Of a stretch of DNA of 9,778 nt, positions 1 through 7,611 are shown piece after piece. The translations under genes were made by a program, and so were the position numbers. This stretch comes from Spirochaetaceae bacterium (lineage in GTDB: Bacteria; Spirochaetota; Spirochaetia; Treponematales; Breznakiellaceae). Position 1 is the first letter of the stretch. Each line of letters opens with the position of its first letter. The DNA lies in NCBI GenBank assembly GCA_031265025.1, contig JAISDF010000144.1, forward strand, positions 1 through 9,778. Direction: 5' to 3'. A model generated the notes under the pieces. It saw nothing but the letters and a program-made list of their open reading frames with translations, searched no databases and was not told the origin of the DNA.

Positions 1-498
1 ACCCTGGTGATAGAAGCCATCTCGCTTCCCGGCAAAGAAGGCCTTACCCTTACCGGCAAGCTGGGCGACACGATGAAGGAATCCGCCACCATAGCCATGA
101 CCGTGGCCCACAAGACGGCCTCCGAAAAATACGGCGTTCCCGGCGAGTGGTTTGAGAAGAACCATATACATCTCCACATTCCCGAAGGCGCCACGCCCAA
201 GGACGGGCCGTCGGCGGGCATAACCATGGCGGTGGCCCTCCTTTCGCTTATGAGGAACAGGGTCATCACCGGCCGCATGGTGATGACCGGCGAACTTTCC
301 CTTACCGGCCAGGTGCTGCCCATAGGGGGCCTTAAAGAAAAGACCGTGGCGGCCAGGCGGAACAAGGCGCGGCATATTATCATCCCCAAACAAAATCTCC
401 GCGATCTTGACGAAATCCCCGATCATGTGAAGAAGGGCCTTGAGTTTCACCCGGTGGAGCGCTTTGAGGAGGTTCTTGCCCTGGCCCTGCCTGATTGA
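1..498 (+). CDS. lon: ATP-dependent protease Lon, C-terminal proteolytic domain (5' end outside window)
   Basis: Lon is a cytoplasmic AAA+ serine protease that degrades misfolded and regulatory proteins. The reading frame is open from base 1, so only the last 165 residues are seen; a full Lon is about 780-830 residues. The visible part is the Lon proteolytic (S16) domain. The catalytic Ser lies in PKDGPSAG (Ser codon 211-213), and the catalytic Lys is the second Lys of GGLKEK (codon 340-342). The Ser-Lys spacing is 43 residues, the same as between Ser679 and Lys722 in E. coli Lon. The conserved MTGE and GQVLPIGG segments lie between them. The frame ends in TGA just before a strong hairpin. 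Both catalytic residues are intact, so this looks like a functional enzyme, but the ATPase part cannot be judged here. Spirochetes often carry two Lon paralogues, and which one this is cannot be told. Confidence 0.96.
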   Translation, partial: TLVIEAISLPGKEGLTLTGKLGDTMKESATIAMTVAHKTASEKYGVPGEWFEKNHIHLHIPEGATPKDGPSAGITMAVALLSLMRNRVITGRMVMTGELSLTGQVLPIGGLKEKTVAARRNKARHIIIPKQNLRDLDEIPDHVKKGLEFHPVERFEEVLALALPD

Positions 499-502
499 CA
501 GG

Positions 503-543
503 TGAGCTTGTTCCAAAACCCGGTTGGTTTTGAAACAAGCTCA
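503..543. terminator. Long inverted repeat after lon, possible terminator or dispersed repeat
   Basis: Arms at 503-520 and 526-543 pair over 18 bp with a single C/A mismatch and a 5-nt loop (cggtt). It begins 5 nt after the lon stop codon. The position suits a transcription end or an mRNA 3'-stabilising structure. No T-run follows on either strand, so it is not a canonical intrinsic terminator. Its near-perfect symmetry would also fit a dispersed repeat placed behind genes. Confidence 0.6.
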
Positions 544-640
544 GGTAATTCTCAATTGAAAATAACCACGAAGCACCCGGACAAACACAAACGGATTTAT
601 CGGATTGGTTGGTGATGTTTATGGTTAATCTTCTCCCCTG

Positions 641-676
641 CTGACGGAAAGCTCCGGTCCGTGTATACTTTTAGGC
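641..676 (+). promoter_or_regulatory. Sigma70-type promoter for the M20 gene, predicted to give a leaderless mRNA
   Basis: A -35 candidate CTGACG (641-646; 4 of 6 matches to TTGACA) is separated by exactly 17 bp from a -10 candidate TATACT (664-669; 5 of 6 matches to TATAAT). Transcription would start about 7 nt after the -10 box, near base 676-677, which is the A of the ATG or one base before it. No usable Shine-Dalgarno sequence lies upstream of the ATG: AGG at 673-675 is only one base away. The match is by eye and untested. Confidence 0.5.
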
Positions 677-1867
677 ATGGGAAATGAATTATTCAATCAG
701 ACAAAAGAACAGCGGCCGTACCTTGTGGAGCTCCGCAGGGAATTCCACCGCAACGCCGAGCCTGGTTTTAAGGAATACAAGACGGCGTCACGCATAGAGG
801 CGGAGCTTTCGGGCATGGGCATAGAATCAAGGCGGGTGGGAGAGACCGGCATATGGGGAACCATACGAGGAACGCGGAAAGACGGCCAGGGCGGTGAAAA
901 AATTATCGTGCTCCGGGCCGATATTGACGCTCTTCCCATTCAGGACGAAAAAGACGAAGCCTACCGTTCCCAAAATCCGGGTGTTATGCACGCCTGCGGT
1001 CATGACGCCCACGCGGCGGGTCTCCTCTGCGCGGCAAAGATCCTTAAGGCCCTGGAGAAGCGCTTCTCAGGCGAAGTGCGGCTTGTCTTTCAGCAGGCCG
1101 AGGAATTGGGCGGCGGGGCGCGGCAGTTTATAAAGGCCGGCGTGCTTGAAGGCGCGGGGAGGGTCTTGGGCGTACACATGGCTTCCGACCTCCCGGTGGG
1201 GAAGATAGGCATAAAGCCCGGCGTCAATAACGCGTCAGTTGATTACTTCAAAATAAGCGTACAGGGTAAAAGCGCCCATGTGTCAACGCCCCATCTTGGT
1301 TCCGACGCGCTCTACGCGGCAAGCCAGATTGTCGTGGGCCTCCAGGGTATTGTTACAAGGAGGGTCTCGCCGGTGGACACGGTGCTCATAGGAGTCGGCG
1401 TTCTCCGCGCAGGCACGGCGTACAATATTGTCGCCGAAATCGCCGAGCTTGAGGGAACCCTCCGTACCGTCAGCGCCGCCCTGCGGGAATCGATAAAAAC
1501 GAAAATAGAAGAACTGGCTTCCCATTACGCCGCCGTATCGGGGGTGGCCGTTTCTTTTGAATGGAAGGATTTTGCCTCGCCCCTGATTAATGATTCCGCG
1601 GTTGCATCTGAGATAGCCGATGTTGCGCAGGGCTTTGCCGGAGAAGCCAATGTCATACGGGACCGGCCCCTTTCCCTGGGCGGTGACGACTTTGCCGAAT
1701 TCCTCCGGGAGCTTCCCGGCGCCTATGCGTATATCGGAAGCGCCAACAGCGCCAAACCTAATACGACGCTGCCCCATCATAACTGCCGTTTTGATATTGA
1801 CGAAGACGCCCTGGTCTACGCCGCCGGCCTCTACGCCGAATATGCCCGTCGCTACCTGGACTTCTGA
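677..1867 (+). CDS. M20D-family amidohydrolase (N-acyl-amino-acid / hippurate hydrolase-like peptidase)
   Basis: The predicted protein of 396 residues is a cytosolic metallo-amidohydrolase of peptidase family M20, subfamily D. Family members cleave acyl groups from N-acyl amino acids (hippurate, N-acetyl or indole-acetyl conjugates) or cut short peptides. Visible motifs in order are LRREFHRNAEPGFKEYKTA (16-34), RADIDALPIQ (80-89), HACGHDAHAAG (105-115, metal ligands C107 and H109), QQAEELGGGA (139-148, where the AEE pair holds the catalytic and metal-binding acidic residues), GVHM (165-168, H167), the dimerisation domain starting at about 186 with GKSAHVSTPHLGSDA, and GDDFAEF near 336-342. 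The C-terminal metal His is probably H368 in HHNCRFD, where many relatives have Pro instead of Cys370. The length is normal and nothing is missing. There is no signal peptide. It has its own promoter and converges on the opp operon, which suggests a role in processing imported peptides. The exact substrate cannot be read from sequence. Confidence 0.93.
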   Translation: MGNELFNQTKEQRPYLVELRREFHRNAEPGFKEYKTASRIEAELSGMGIESRRVGETGIWGTIRGTRKDGQGGEKIIVLRADIDALPIQDEKDEAYRSQNPGVMHACGHDAHAAGLLCAAKILKALEKRFSGEVRLVFQQAEELGGGARQFIKAGVLEGAGRVLGVHMASDLPVGKIGIKPGVNNASVDYFKISVQGKSAHVSTPHLGSDALYAASQIVVGLQGIVTRRVSPVDTVLIGVGVLRAGTAYNIVAEIAELEGTLRTVSAALRESIKTKIEELASHYAAVSGVAVSFEWKDFASPLINDSAVASEIADVAQGFAGEANVIRDRPLSLGGDDFAEFLRELPGAYAYIGSANSAKPNTTLPHHNCRFDIDEDALVYAAGLYAEYARRYLDF

Positions 1868-1882
1868 GTTTCCGACGCCTGT

Positions 1883-1932
1883 GTGTTGTTATGCGCAACA
1901 ACACCGTCACGCGCGGCTTTGTTTTACGCGCG
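1883..1932. terminator. Two inverted repeats between the converging M20 and oppF genes
   Basis: The first is a perfect 8-bp stem, GTGTTGTT (1883-1890) with AACAACAC (1897-1904), around the loop atgcgc. The second pairs CGCGCG (1910-1915) with CGCGCG (1927-1932) across 11 nt and spans the oppF stop codon. Together they fill the 56-bp gap between the two converging stops and could end transcription from both sides. Neither is followed by a T-run, so the terminator role is inferred from position. Confidence 0.4.
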
Positions 1933-2817
1933 GCCCTGTTCGTCGCAGTAGAGAAAACGGCCCGGAGAGACTTCCCTGAGGGCGCGTTCGCCCAGATACT
2001 CTGTTTCCTCATAGGCGATGCGCTTTCTTCCCCTTTCAATAGCGGGATCAGGAAGGGGAATGGCCGAGATGAGGCTTCTGGTGTAGGGATGGAAGGGATG
2101 GTGGTACACTTCTTCCGCGGGCCCTGCTTCCACGATTTTTCCCCGGTGCATTACGGCGATATGGTCGGAGATGTATTTTACCATTGATAAATCGTGGGCT
2201 ATAAAAAGATAGGTAAGGCCCTTTTCCTCCTGCAGTTCTTTAAGAAGGTTGACTATCTGGGCCTGTATTGAAACATCAAGGGCCGAGATAGGTTCATCGC
2301 ACACAATAAAGCGGGGATTAAGCGCCAGGGCCCTGGCAATACCCACGCGCTGCCTCTGGCCTCCTGAGAATTCATGGGGATAACGGTCTCCCTGGGAAGG
2401 GTTGAGACCTACGGCGCGGAGCAGGGCGCTGGTCATTTCGTTACGCTCGTTTTTCGAGGAAGCCAGGCGGTGTATGTCTATGCCCTCGGCAATGATGTCC
2501 CGTACTTTTTTTCTCGGGTCAAGAGAAGCGTAGGGGTCCTGGAATATCATCTGAACCTGACGCCTGAAGCGCAGATTTTCTTCCTTTCCGCCAGAGGCTC
2601 TTGTGTCGATTCCGTCGAAGCGTATGGTCCCCGAAGAAGCATCCAGCAGTCTGGCTATCATTCTTCCCGTGGTAGTTTTGCCTGATCCTGATTCTCCGAC
2701 AAGGCCGAATGTTTCTCCCGGTCGGATAAAAAAATTTACATCATCAACAGCCCTGAGCCCGTTTCCGTAGACCTTGCTCAGATGTACTGCTTCTACAAGT
2801 TTATAATCCCGCGTCAT
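1924..2817 (-). CDS. oppF: Oligopeptide ABC transporter, ATP-binding subunit OppF
   Basis: OppF is one of two ATPase subunits of the peptide importer and acts on the cytoplasmic face of the membrane. I chose ATG 2815-2817, giving 297 residues, because GGAG lies 8 nt upstream and the protein then starts just before the ABC domain; a frame open to 2898 would add an unlikely basic 27-residue extension. All nucleotide-binding motifs are present: Walker A GESGSGKTT (41-49), Q-loop Gln93 in MIFQDPYASLDP, signature SGGQRQR (151-157), Walker B FIVCDE (170-175) and switch His208. The HPYTRSL segment marks the Opp/Dpp C-terminal region, which is short here. The gene overlaps the end of oppD by 17 bp and is the last gene of the operon. 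Confidence 0.94.
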   Translation of the reverse strand: MTRDYKLVEAVHLSKVYGNGLRAVDDVNFFIRPGETFGLVGESGSGKTTTGRMIARLLDASSGTIRFDGIDTRASGGKEENLRFRRQVQMIFQDPYASLDPRKKVRDIIAEGIDIHRLASSKNERNEMTSALLRAVGLNPSQGDRYPHEFSGGQRQRVGIARALALNPRFIVCDEPISALDVSIQAQIVNLLKELQEEKGLTYLFIAHDLSMVKYISDHIAVMHRGKIVEAGPAEEVYHHPFHPYTRSLISAIPLPDPAIERGRKRIAYEETEYLGERALREVSPGRFLYCDEQGRA

Positions 2818-3850
2818 TGTAGCTGCTCCGCGCAAGGTATTCTTTTCTCCGCCTTTCCAGCGCGCCGGGTTTCTGTACCTGCGGGGCGCGGGGGTCAAGG
2901 AGCCAGGTTGCCGCGTAGTGGGTATCGCTTACCTTAAAAAGCGGGGGCTCCCGGCAAAAGTCCGCTTCCAGGGCGTACTCGTTTCTCGGCGCAAAAGGGT
3001 CGCCTTTTACCGTATTGAGGAGAATCGGGGGAGAACCCGGAATGGAGTAGAGGGTTTTGCTGCCTTCATCAAGAACCGGCATGGCGTTGAGGAGGCCCCA
3101 GGTGTACGGATGCCTTGGGTCATAAAAAATTTCTTCCGAAAGTCCTGATTCGATGATTCTGCCGCCGTACATTACCGCTACCCTGTCGGCCACATTGGCT
3201 ACGACACCAAGGTCATGGGTGATAAATATTATTGAAGTTTTTATTTTCTTTTGGAGTTCCTTGAGGAGCTCAATGACCTGGGCCTGCATGGTTACATCCA
3301 AGGCCGTAGTCGGCTCATCGGCTATAAGGATCTTCGGATTAGACGCCAGGGCTATGGCGATTACAATACGCTGCCTCTGCCCCCCGGAAAATTCGTGGGG
3401 GTACTGACGGCTCCGCTTTTCCGGCTCCTGAATGCCCACAAGGCTGAGGAGCTCTCCGGTTCGTTTTTTCGCCTCGCTCCGGGAAATTTTAGCGTGCTGT
3501 TTTACCGCTTCTTCAATCTGGAGTCCTATGCGCATGGTAGGGTCCAGGGAAGTCATAGGGTCCTGAAAAACCATGGCAATATCCCTGCCCCGCAGATACC
3601 TTTTGTCCCGCCGGGAAAGGGCAAGTATGTTCTTTCCGTCAAGGAGTATCTCTCCTGAATCAATAGAGGCGTTTTTCGGGAGCAAGGTCATAAGGGCGCG
3701 GCAGGTAACGGTTTTTCCGCTCCCTGATTCGCCTACCACGGCCAAGGTTTCTCCCGGGGCAAGGGAAAAGCTTACACCCCGGACAGCCAGAATCCTCCCT
3801 TCAGGATGAGAAAAAGATACGGAAAGATTTTTTACCTCAAGATACGCCAT
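2801..3850 (-). CDS. oppD: Oligopeptide ABC transporter, ATP-binding subunit OppD
   Basis: The second ATPase of the importer, 349 residues, is a partner of OppF. Walker A is GESGSGKT (40-47), the Q-loop Gln is 96, the signature SGGQRQR spans 155-161, Walker B ILIADE 174-179 and the switch His is 212. The C-terminal oligopeptide/dipeptide-transporter domain starts near HPYTWGLLNAMP (247-258). In many relatives this domain carries four Cys for an iron-sulfur cluster (GCpFapRCpya pattern). Here the pattern reads GDPFAPRNEYA, with Asp and Asn at the first two Cys positions and only Cys299 left. The tail SDTHYAATWLLDP resembles, from memory, the OppD branch common in Firmicutes. The start has AAGGA 5 nt upstream and overlaps the end of oppC by 14 bp, so translation is probably coupled. 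Confidence 0.95.
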   Translation of the reverse strand: MAYLEVKNLSVSFSHPEGRILAVRGVSFSLAPGETLAVVGESGSGKTVTCRALMTLLPKNASIDSGEILLDGKNILALSRRDKRYLRGRDIAMVFQDPMTSLDPTMRIGLQIEEAVKQHAKISRSEAKKRTGELLSLVGIQEPEKRSRQYPHEFSGGQRQRIVIAIALASNPKILIADEPTTALDVTMQAQVIELLKELQKKIKTSIIFITHDLGVVANVADRVAVMYGGRIIESGLSEEIFYDPRHPYTWGLLNAMPVLDEGSKTLYSIPGSPPILLNTVKGDPFAPRNEYALEADFCREPPLFKVSDTHYAATWLLDPRAPQVQKPGALERRRKEYLARSSYNDAGL

Positions 3851-4952
3851 GATTTTCCTTCATTTTGGGGTCCAGGGTATCCCTGAGCCCGTCGGCAAAG
3901 AGGTTAAAGGCCAGCATTATCACACAGAGTATGACCGCCGGAAACCACAGCTGATAGGGATAAATACGGAACACCTTGTATCCGCCGCCGAGGAGGGTTC
4001 CCAGCGAGGCGTTGGGTATCTTCATGCCCACACCGATAAAGCTCAAAAAGGTTTCAAAAAAGATGGCCGCCGGAATGGAAAACATGGTGCGCACCACTAT
4101 GGTTCCCGCTATATTAGGCAATACATGGGAAAGGGCTGTCCTGGCCGTGCCAGCGCCCAGGGAACGGGCGGCCAGCATGTATTCAAGTTCCTTGACCCGT
4201 AAGGTCTGGGCCCTGACCAGCCGGGCCATGGGAATCCAGGAGGAAATCGTCAGGGCAAAAATTATTGAGACAATACCCGGCTTAAATACGAGGAGGAGGA
4301 GCACCACCAGTACAAGGCTCGGCACGCCGGACAGTATTTCCAGAACGCGCTGGAGGATAGTATCGGTTCTGCCTCCCCTCATGGCGCTGGAAAGGCCGTA
4401 GAGTACCCCTATGGAAAGGTCGAGGAAGGCGGCGATAAAGGCGATGACCAAAGATATTCTCGTCCCGTAAAGGGTCCGCGAAAAAAGGTCCCTGCCAAAT
4501 TCGTCGGTTCCGAAGATAAAGAAGACATCGTCAGGGACTCCTGATTGCACATAACGGTCCACCCAGCTTCCCCGGAAACGCAGTTCCCCGTTAAAGCCGC
4601 GTATCCTTACCCCTTTGATGCGGGGGGGAAGGTTCGCGTAGGGGATATGCTGTTCGTTTGGTGGATGCCTTGCGATGAGGGGCGCGGAAAAGGCGGTAAT
4701 TATGACCAGGGCCAGGACACAGAGGGAAAAGGATGCCGTCCTGTTTTTCCACAGCCTGCGCCAGGCATCACGGGTAAAGGCCGTGGAAGCTTTTACGCCG
4801 GCTTGCGGGACAGGGGCCGCTTCAGGAGGCTCAGGCAGGCCAGGTGCCGTTCCAGTGCCGCAAAAACGGAACAAAGCGTCCTGAACCACGGGGAACTCGT
4901 CTTTTACGCCGCGGATCAGTGCCGCGCTTTTTCTTTGGTTTTCCCCGCTCAT
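3837..4952 (-). CDS. oppC: Oligopeptide ABC transporter, permease subunit OppC
   Basis: An inner-membrane permease of 371 residues that forms the peptide channel with OppB. A cytoplasmic N-terminal stretch of about 70 residues contains a Pro/Ala-rich linker (about 36-52) and the DAWRRLWKN segment before the first membrane helix (about 73-93). A periplasmic loop leads to FGTDEFGRDLFSR (147-159), a hallmark of OppC/DppC proteins. Further hydrophobic segments lie near 164-186, 205-224, 227-246, 282-306 and 335-355. The EAA loop that docks to the ATPases is at about 258-280 (AARSLGAGTARTALSHVLPN). ATG 4950-4952 has GGGAG 7 nt upstream and overlaps the oppB stop as ATGA, a sign of tight translational coupling. 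Nothing looks damaged. Confidence 0.95.
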   Translation of the reverse strand: MSGENQRKSAALIRGVKDEFPVVQDALFRFCGTGTAPGLPEPPEAAPVPQAGVKASTAFTRDAWRRLWKNRTASFSLCVLALVIITAFSAPLIARHPPNEQHIPYANLPPRIKGVRIRGFNGELRFRGSWVDRYVQSGVPDDVFFIFGTDEFGRDLFSRTLYGTRISLVIAFIAAFLDLSIGVLYGLSSAMRGGRTDTILQRVLEILSGVPSLVLVVLLLLVFKPGIVSIIFALTISSWIPMARLVRAQTLRVKELEYMLAARSLGAGTARTALSHVLPNIAGTIVVRTMFSIPAAIFFETFLSFIGVGMKIPNASLGTLLGGGYKVFRIYPYQLWFPAVILCVIMLAFNLFADGLRDTLDPKMKENHGVS

Positions 4953-5887
4953 TGCGGTACTCCCACCCGTACGCGGGGATCAATAAGCTGGTAGAGTATG
5001 TCGGTGATGAGCAGTATCGTAAGGAGCATGGCCGAAAACAGTATGGTTACCGCCATGATGGTGGAATAATCGTTGGAAAGAATGGACTTGGTAAACTGTT
5101 CCCCTATGCCCGGTACGGCAAAAATATTTTCTACCACAAGGGAACCGGTCATGAGGGATACGGTCATGGGACCTGTGATGGTGATAAGGGGAATAAGGGC
5201 GTTTCTGAGGCCGTGGCGTATAACAACCTGTATTTCGCTTAAGCCCTTGGCCCTTGCCAGTTCGGCGTAATCGCTTGAGAGTATCTCAATCATCTCGGCG
5301 CGGACAAAGCGGGCGGCATCGGCCATGGGAGACACCGAAAGGGCTAGGGCGGGGAGTATGGTGGAACGGAAGCCGTCATTCCAAAGCCCTATGGGGAGGA
5401 GCCTTAATCCTATGGCAAATACGGACTGGAGCAATACGGCAAAAACAAAATTCGGTACAGAACGGCCCGCGATGGCGAAGATCGAACAGAAGCTGTCTAC
5501 CCAGGTGTTATGCTTCATCGCCGCCAGGGCGCCGAGTATTATTCCCGCAAAGGTTCCAAAAAGAGCGGCCTCAAGGCCAAGCTGTATCGAAGGCCCGGCC
5601 CTGGTTTTAAGCAGCAGGCTTACCGGCTGATCAGAAAACTGCAGCGATATGCCGAGGTCCCCCTTTGCCAGATTTAAAAGATAGGTGATATACCTATGTC
5701 CCAGGGGTTTGTCAAGGCCGTATTTTGCGTTTAACTGAACTACCTGAACTGCCGTAAGCCGCGACTGGTCCTGGTAGGGGGTTCCGGGCAGGAAGTTCAT
5801 AAGAAAAAAGGTGATAGTAATGATAATCCACAGGGTTACACAAAGGTAAAACAGCCTGTGGATTATAAAACGCGCCCAGCGCTTCAT
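4949..5887 (-). CDS. oppB: Oligopeptide ABC transporter, permease subunit OppB
   Basis: An inner-membrane permease of 312 residues and usual OppB/DppB length. The N-terminal helix (about 9-30) is followed by the conserved FLPGTPY (32-38) and YGLDKPL (56-62) stretch. Other hydrophobic segments lie near 101-124, 134-160, 174-192, 232-255 and 278-300. The EAA loop sits near 207-230 (YAELARAKGLSEIQVVIRHG). ENIFAVPGIG (253-262) and the closing LIDPRVR (301-307) are typical of the family. The start lies 9 nt after the oppA stop. The only ribosome-binding candidate, AGGG, is within 2 nt of the ATG, so reinitiation by ribosomes leaving oppA is likely. The lower expected yield relative to OppA fits the usual need for excess binding protein. 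Confidence 0.95.
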   Translation of the reverse strand: MKRWARFIIHRLFYLCVTLWIIITITFFLMNFLPGTPYQDQSRLTAVQVVQLNAKYGLDKPLGHRYITYLLNLAKGDLGISLQFSDQPVSLLLKTRAGPSIQLGLEAALFGTFAGIILGALAAMKHNTWVDSFCSIFAIAGRSVPNFVFAVLLQSVFAIGLRLLPIGLWNDGFRSTILPALALSVSPMADAARFVRAEMIEILSSDYAELARAKGLSEIQVVIRHGLRNALIPLITITGPMTVSLMTGSLVVENIFAVPGIGEQFTKSILSNDYSTIMAVTILFSAMLLTILLITDILYQLIDPRVRVGVPQ

Positions 5888-5896
5888 ACCCTGGCT

Positions 5897-7519
5897 TTAG
5901 AAATAGGCATGGGTTATGTCAACCGGCGTACCCAGCACATGGGTTACATAGCCTTTAAGGCGCGGGTTTATCAGATAGCTTTTGGCAGCCTGAACCAGGG
6001 GAACCACCACCGCATTGTCAATAAGGTACTGATTGGCCTCTCGCAGATGGTCCCAGCGGAGGCGGAAATTGGTTCCGTCTGTAGTTTCAAGGGCATTGAT
6101 AAGGTCGGTAAGCTCCTGCGAAACCCATTTTCCGTGGTTATGCTCGTTGCTGGTTTCAAACTGCTTGGGATAGGTCGCGGGATTGAACTCCCCGGTCCAG
6201 CCGCCGAGGGCAAGCTCAAATTTATAGGCCATCATTTCCTGAAAACGGACGCTGGCAGGCACATTGGCAAGGTCTATTTTGAGGCCGGGGAGATTGGTTT
6301 CGTAGACGCTCTGCAGATACTGGCCGACCTTGATTCCTTCGTCATTGTCTGTGGTAACGAGGCGGAGGGTGATCTGGCTTAGCCCCAGTTCCCTGAGAGC
6401 CTGGGCAAAATAACGCCGGGCCTGTTCCACATCGGTTTTTACCAGAACGCCCCAGTCATCCCTGATGCTCTTTCCGTTGACCGGACTTATGGCAATGCCG
6501 TTGGGAATCGTTCCAACCGCGGGAACCCCGTCGCCGTTCAATATTGAAGACGCAAGTTCATCGCGATTTACGGCAAGCAGCAGGGCCTTGCGGAGATTGA
6601 TGTTCTGCAAGGCCGCCGTAGCGCTGATGCCCAGTTCAAGATTGGTCATCCTGAGGGTCTGGACGCTTACCAGGTCAGGGGTTCCCCGGTACACGGAAAT
6701 ATATTCACCTGATATGGGAGACCCGTCAAGCTTGCCGTCCTCGTAGAGGGCAATGCCGGTGGCCACATCCTTGATAACCTGAATATTGATTTCATCAAAG
6801 TAGATATGCTCCGCATCCCAGTAGTAGGGGTTTTTTACATACTTCCAGGAAATATCCGCCCCATTCCACCCTGTAAGAACAAAGGGGCCGCTGGCCAAAA
6901 GATTCTCCGCCGAGAGGCCGTAGGACGCCCCTCTGGATTCCGCAAAGCGCCTGCTCACCGGCGCAAGAATCGCCGAAGCCAGTTCGCCGGTGATATAGGG
7001 ATTTGGGGCGCTGAGGGTGATTTCCAGCTTGTTATCCGTCAGGGCCCGTATGCCCAGGGCTTCGGGACTGAGCTTGCCTTCGATAATATCCTGGGCGTTT
7101 TTGATATAGGTAAGCCTTCTTGCCGATTGGGAACCGGTGGCCGGGTTTACAATACGCTGGGCCGCGTATACAAAGTCATCGGCGCTTATCTTTGAGCCGT
7201 CGGAAAAGCTTATGCCGTCCCTGAGCGTTACTGTTACGGTAAGACCGTCAGCGCTGATCTCAGGCAGTGCCCTGGCCAGGGCCGGAACCGCCTCATTATT
7301 GCCATTGATTTTGTACAGGCTCTCGGTAAAGATTTCGATTTGTTCCCAACTCAGGGTATCATAGCTCTTGCCCGAATCCATGGTGGTGATTTCTCCCTGG
7401 GCTATCCAATTGAGGACCCGGGGGCTTTCCCCTGAATCCCTGGACGGCCTGGCAAAGACCAGCGCCGGAAGCGATACAAGCATAAGGAGAGACAGTGTAC
7501 TTTTTACGAACCGGATCAT
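5897..7519 (-). CDS. oppA: Oligopeptide-binding protein OppA (family 5 extracellular solute-binding protein)
   Basis: The substrate-binding component that captures peptides outside the inner membrane and delivers them to OppBC. The 540 residues start with a Sec signal peptide: basic MIRFVK, a hydrophobic core to about residue 22 and a probable signal peptidase I site after VFA (21-23). There is no lipobox Cys and I see no Cys anywhere in the protein, so it should be soluble in the periplasm rather than a lipoprotein. The mature part is a family 5 binding protein: an N-terminal SYDTLSWEQIEIFTESLYK segment, a TLRDGISFSDGSKISADDF block near 97-115, NPYYWDAEHIYFDEINIQVI, and a LRKALLLAVNRDEL block in the second half. 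The start has GAAGGAG (complement 7527-7533) 7 nt upstream. It is the first gene of the opp operon. Ligand size and specificity cannot be told. Confidence 0.94.
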   Translation of the reverse strand: MIRFVKSTLSLLMLVSLPALVFARPSRDSGESPRVLNWIAQGEITTMDSGKSYDTLSWEQIEIFTESLYKINGNNEAVPALARALPEISADGLTVTVTLRDGISFSDGSKISADDFVYAAQRIVNPATGSQSARRLTYIKNAQDIIEGKLSPEALGIRALTDNKLEITLSAPNPYITGELASAILAPVSRRFAESRGASYGLSAENLLASGPFVLTGWNGADISWKYVKNPYYWDAEHIYFDEINIQVIKDVATGIALYEDGKLDGSPISGEYISVYRGTPDLVSVQTLRMTNLELGISATAALQNINLRKALLLAVNRDELASSILNGDGVPAVGTIPNGIAISPVNGKSIRDDWGVLVKTDVEQARRYFAQALRELGLSQITLRLVTTDNDEGIKVGQYLQSVYETNLPGLKIDLANVPASVRFQEMMAYKFELALGGWTGEFNPATYPKQFETSNEHNHGKWVSQELTDLINALETTDGTNFRLRWDHLREANQYLIDNAVVVPLVQAAKSYLINPRLKGYVTHVLGTPVDITHAYF

Positions 7520-7611
7520 TTTGGTACTCCTTCAAGTCCGAAGCGCCTCTAAATAAAGCTTTTAGAAGCCTCCGGCAATGAAAATCAGCCGCCATATGGC
7601 AACAGAGCCTT

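Noticed and set aside
1283..1780. Long minus-strand frame inside the M20 gene
   Set aside because: It lies wholly within a well-supported gene, has no recognisable domain, and is explained by the codon bias of GC-rich DNA.
2818..2898. Upstream extension of OppF to an ATG at 2896-2898
   Set aside because: It would add 27 basic residues unlike the family, read through the oppD 3' end in another frame, and it ignores the well-placed GGAG before ATG 2817.
5858..6382. 174-codon + strand frame across the end of oppA
   Set aside because: It overlaps the conserved C-terminal part of OppA and the oppB start, and its product resembles no family.
7520..7605. Riboswitch or T-box in the oppA leader
   Set aside because: The leader is only about 85 nt with one small palindrome, and I see no T-box or known aptamer core.
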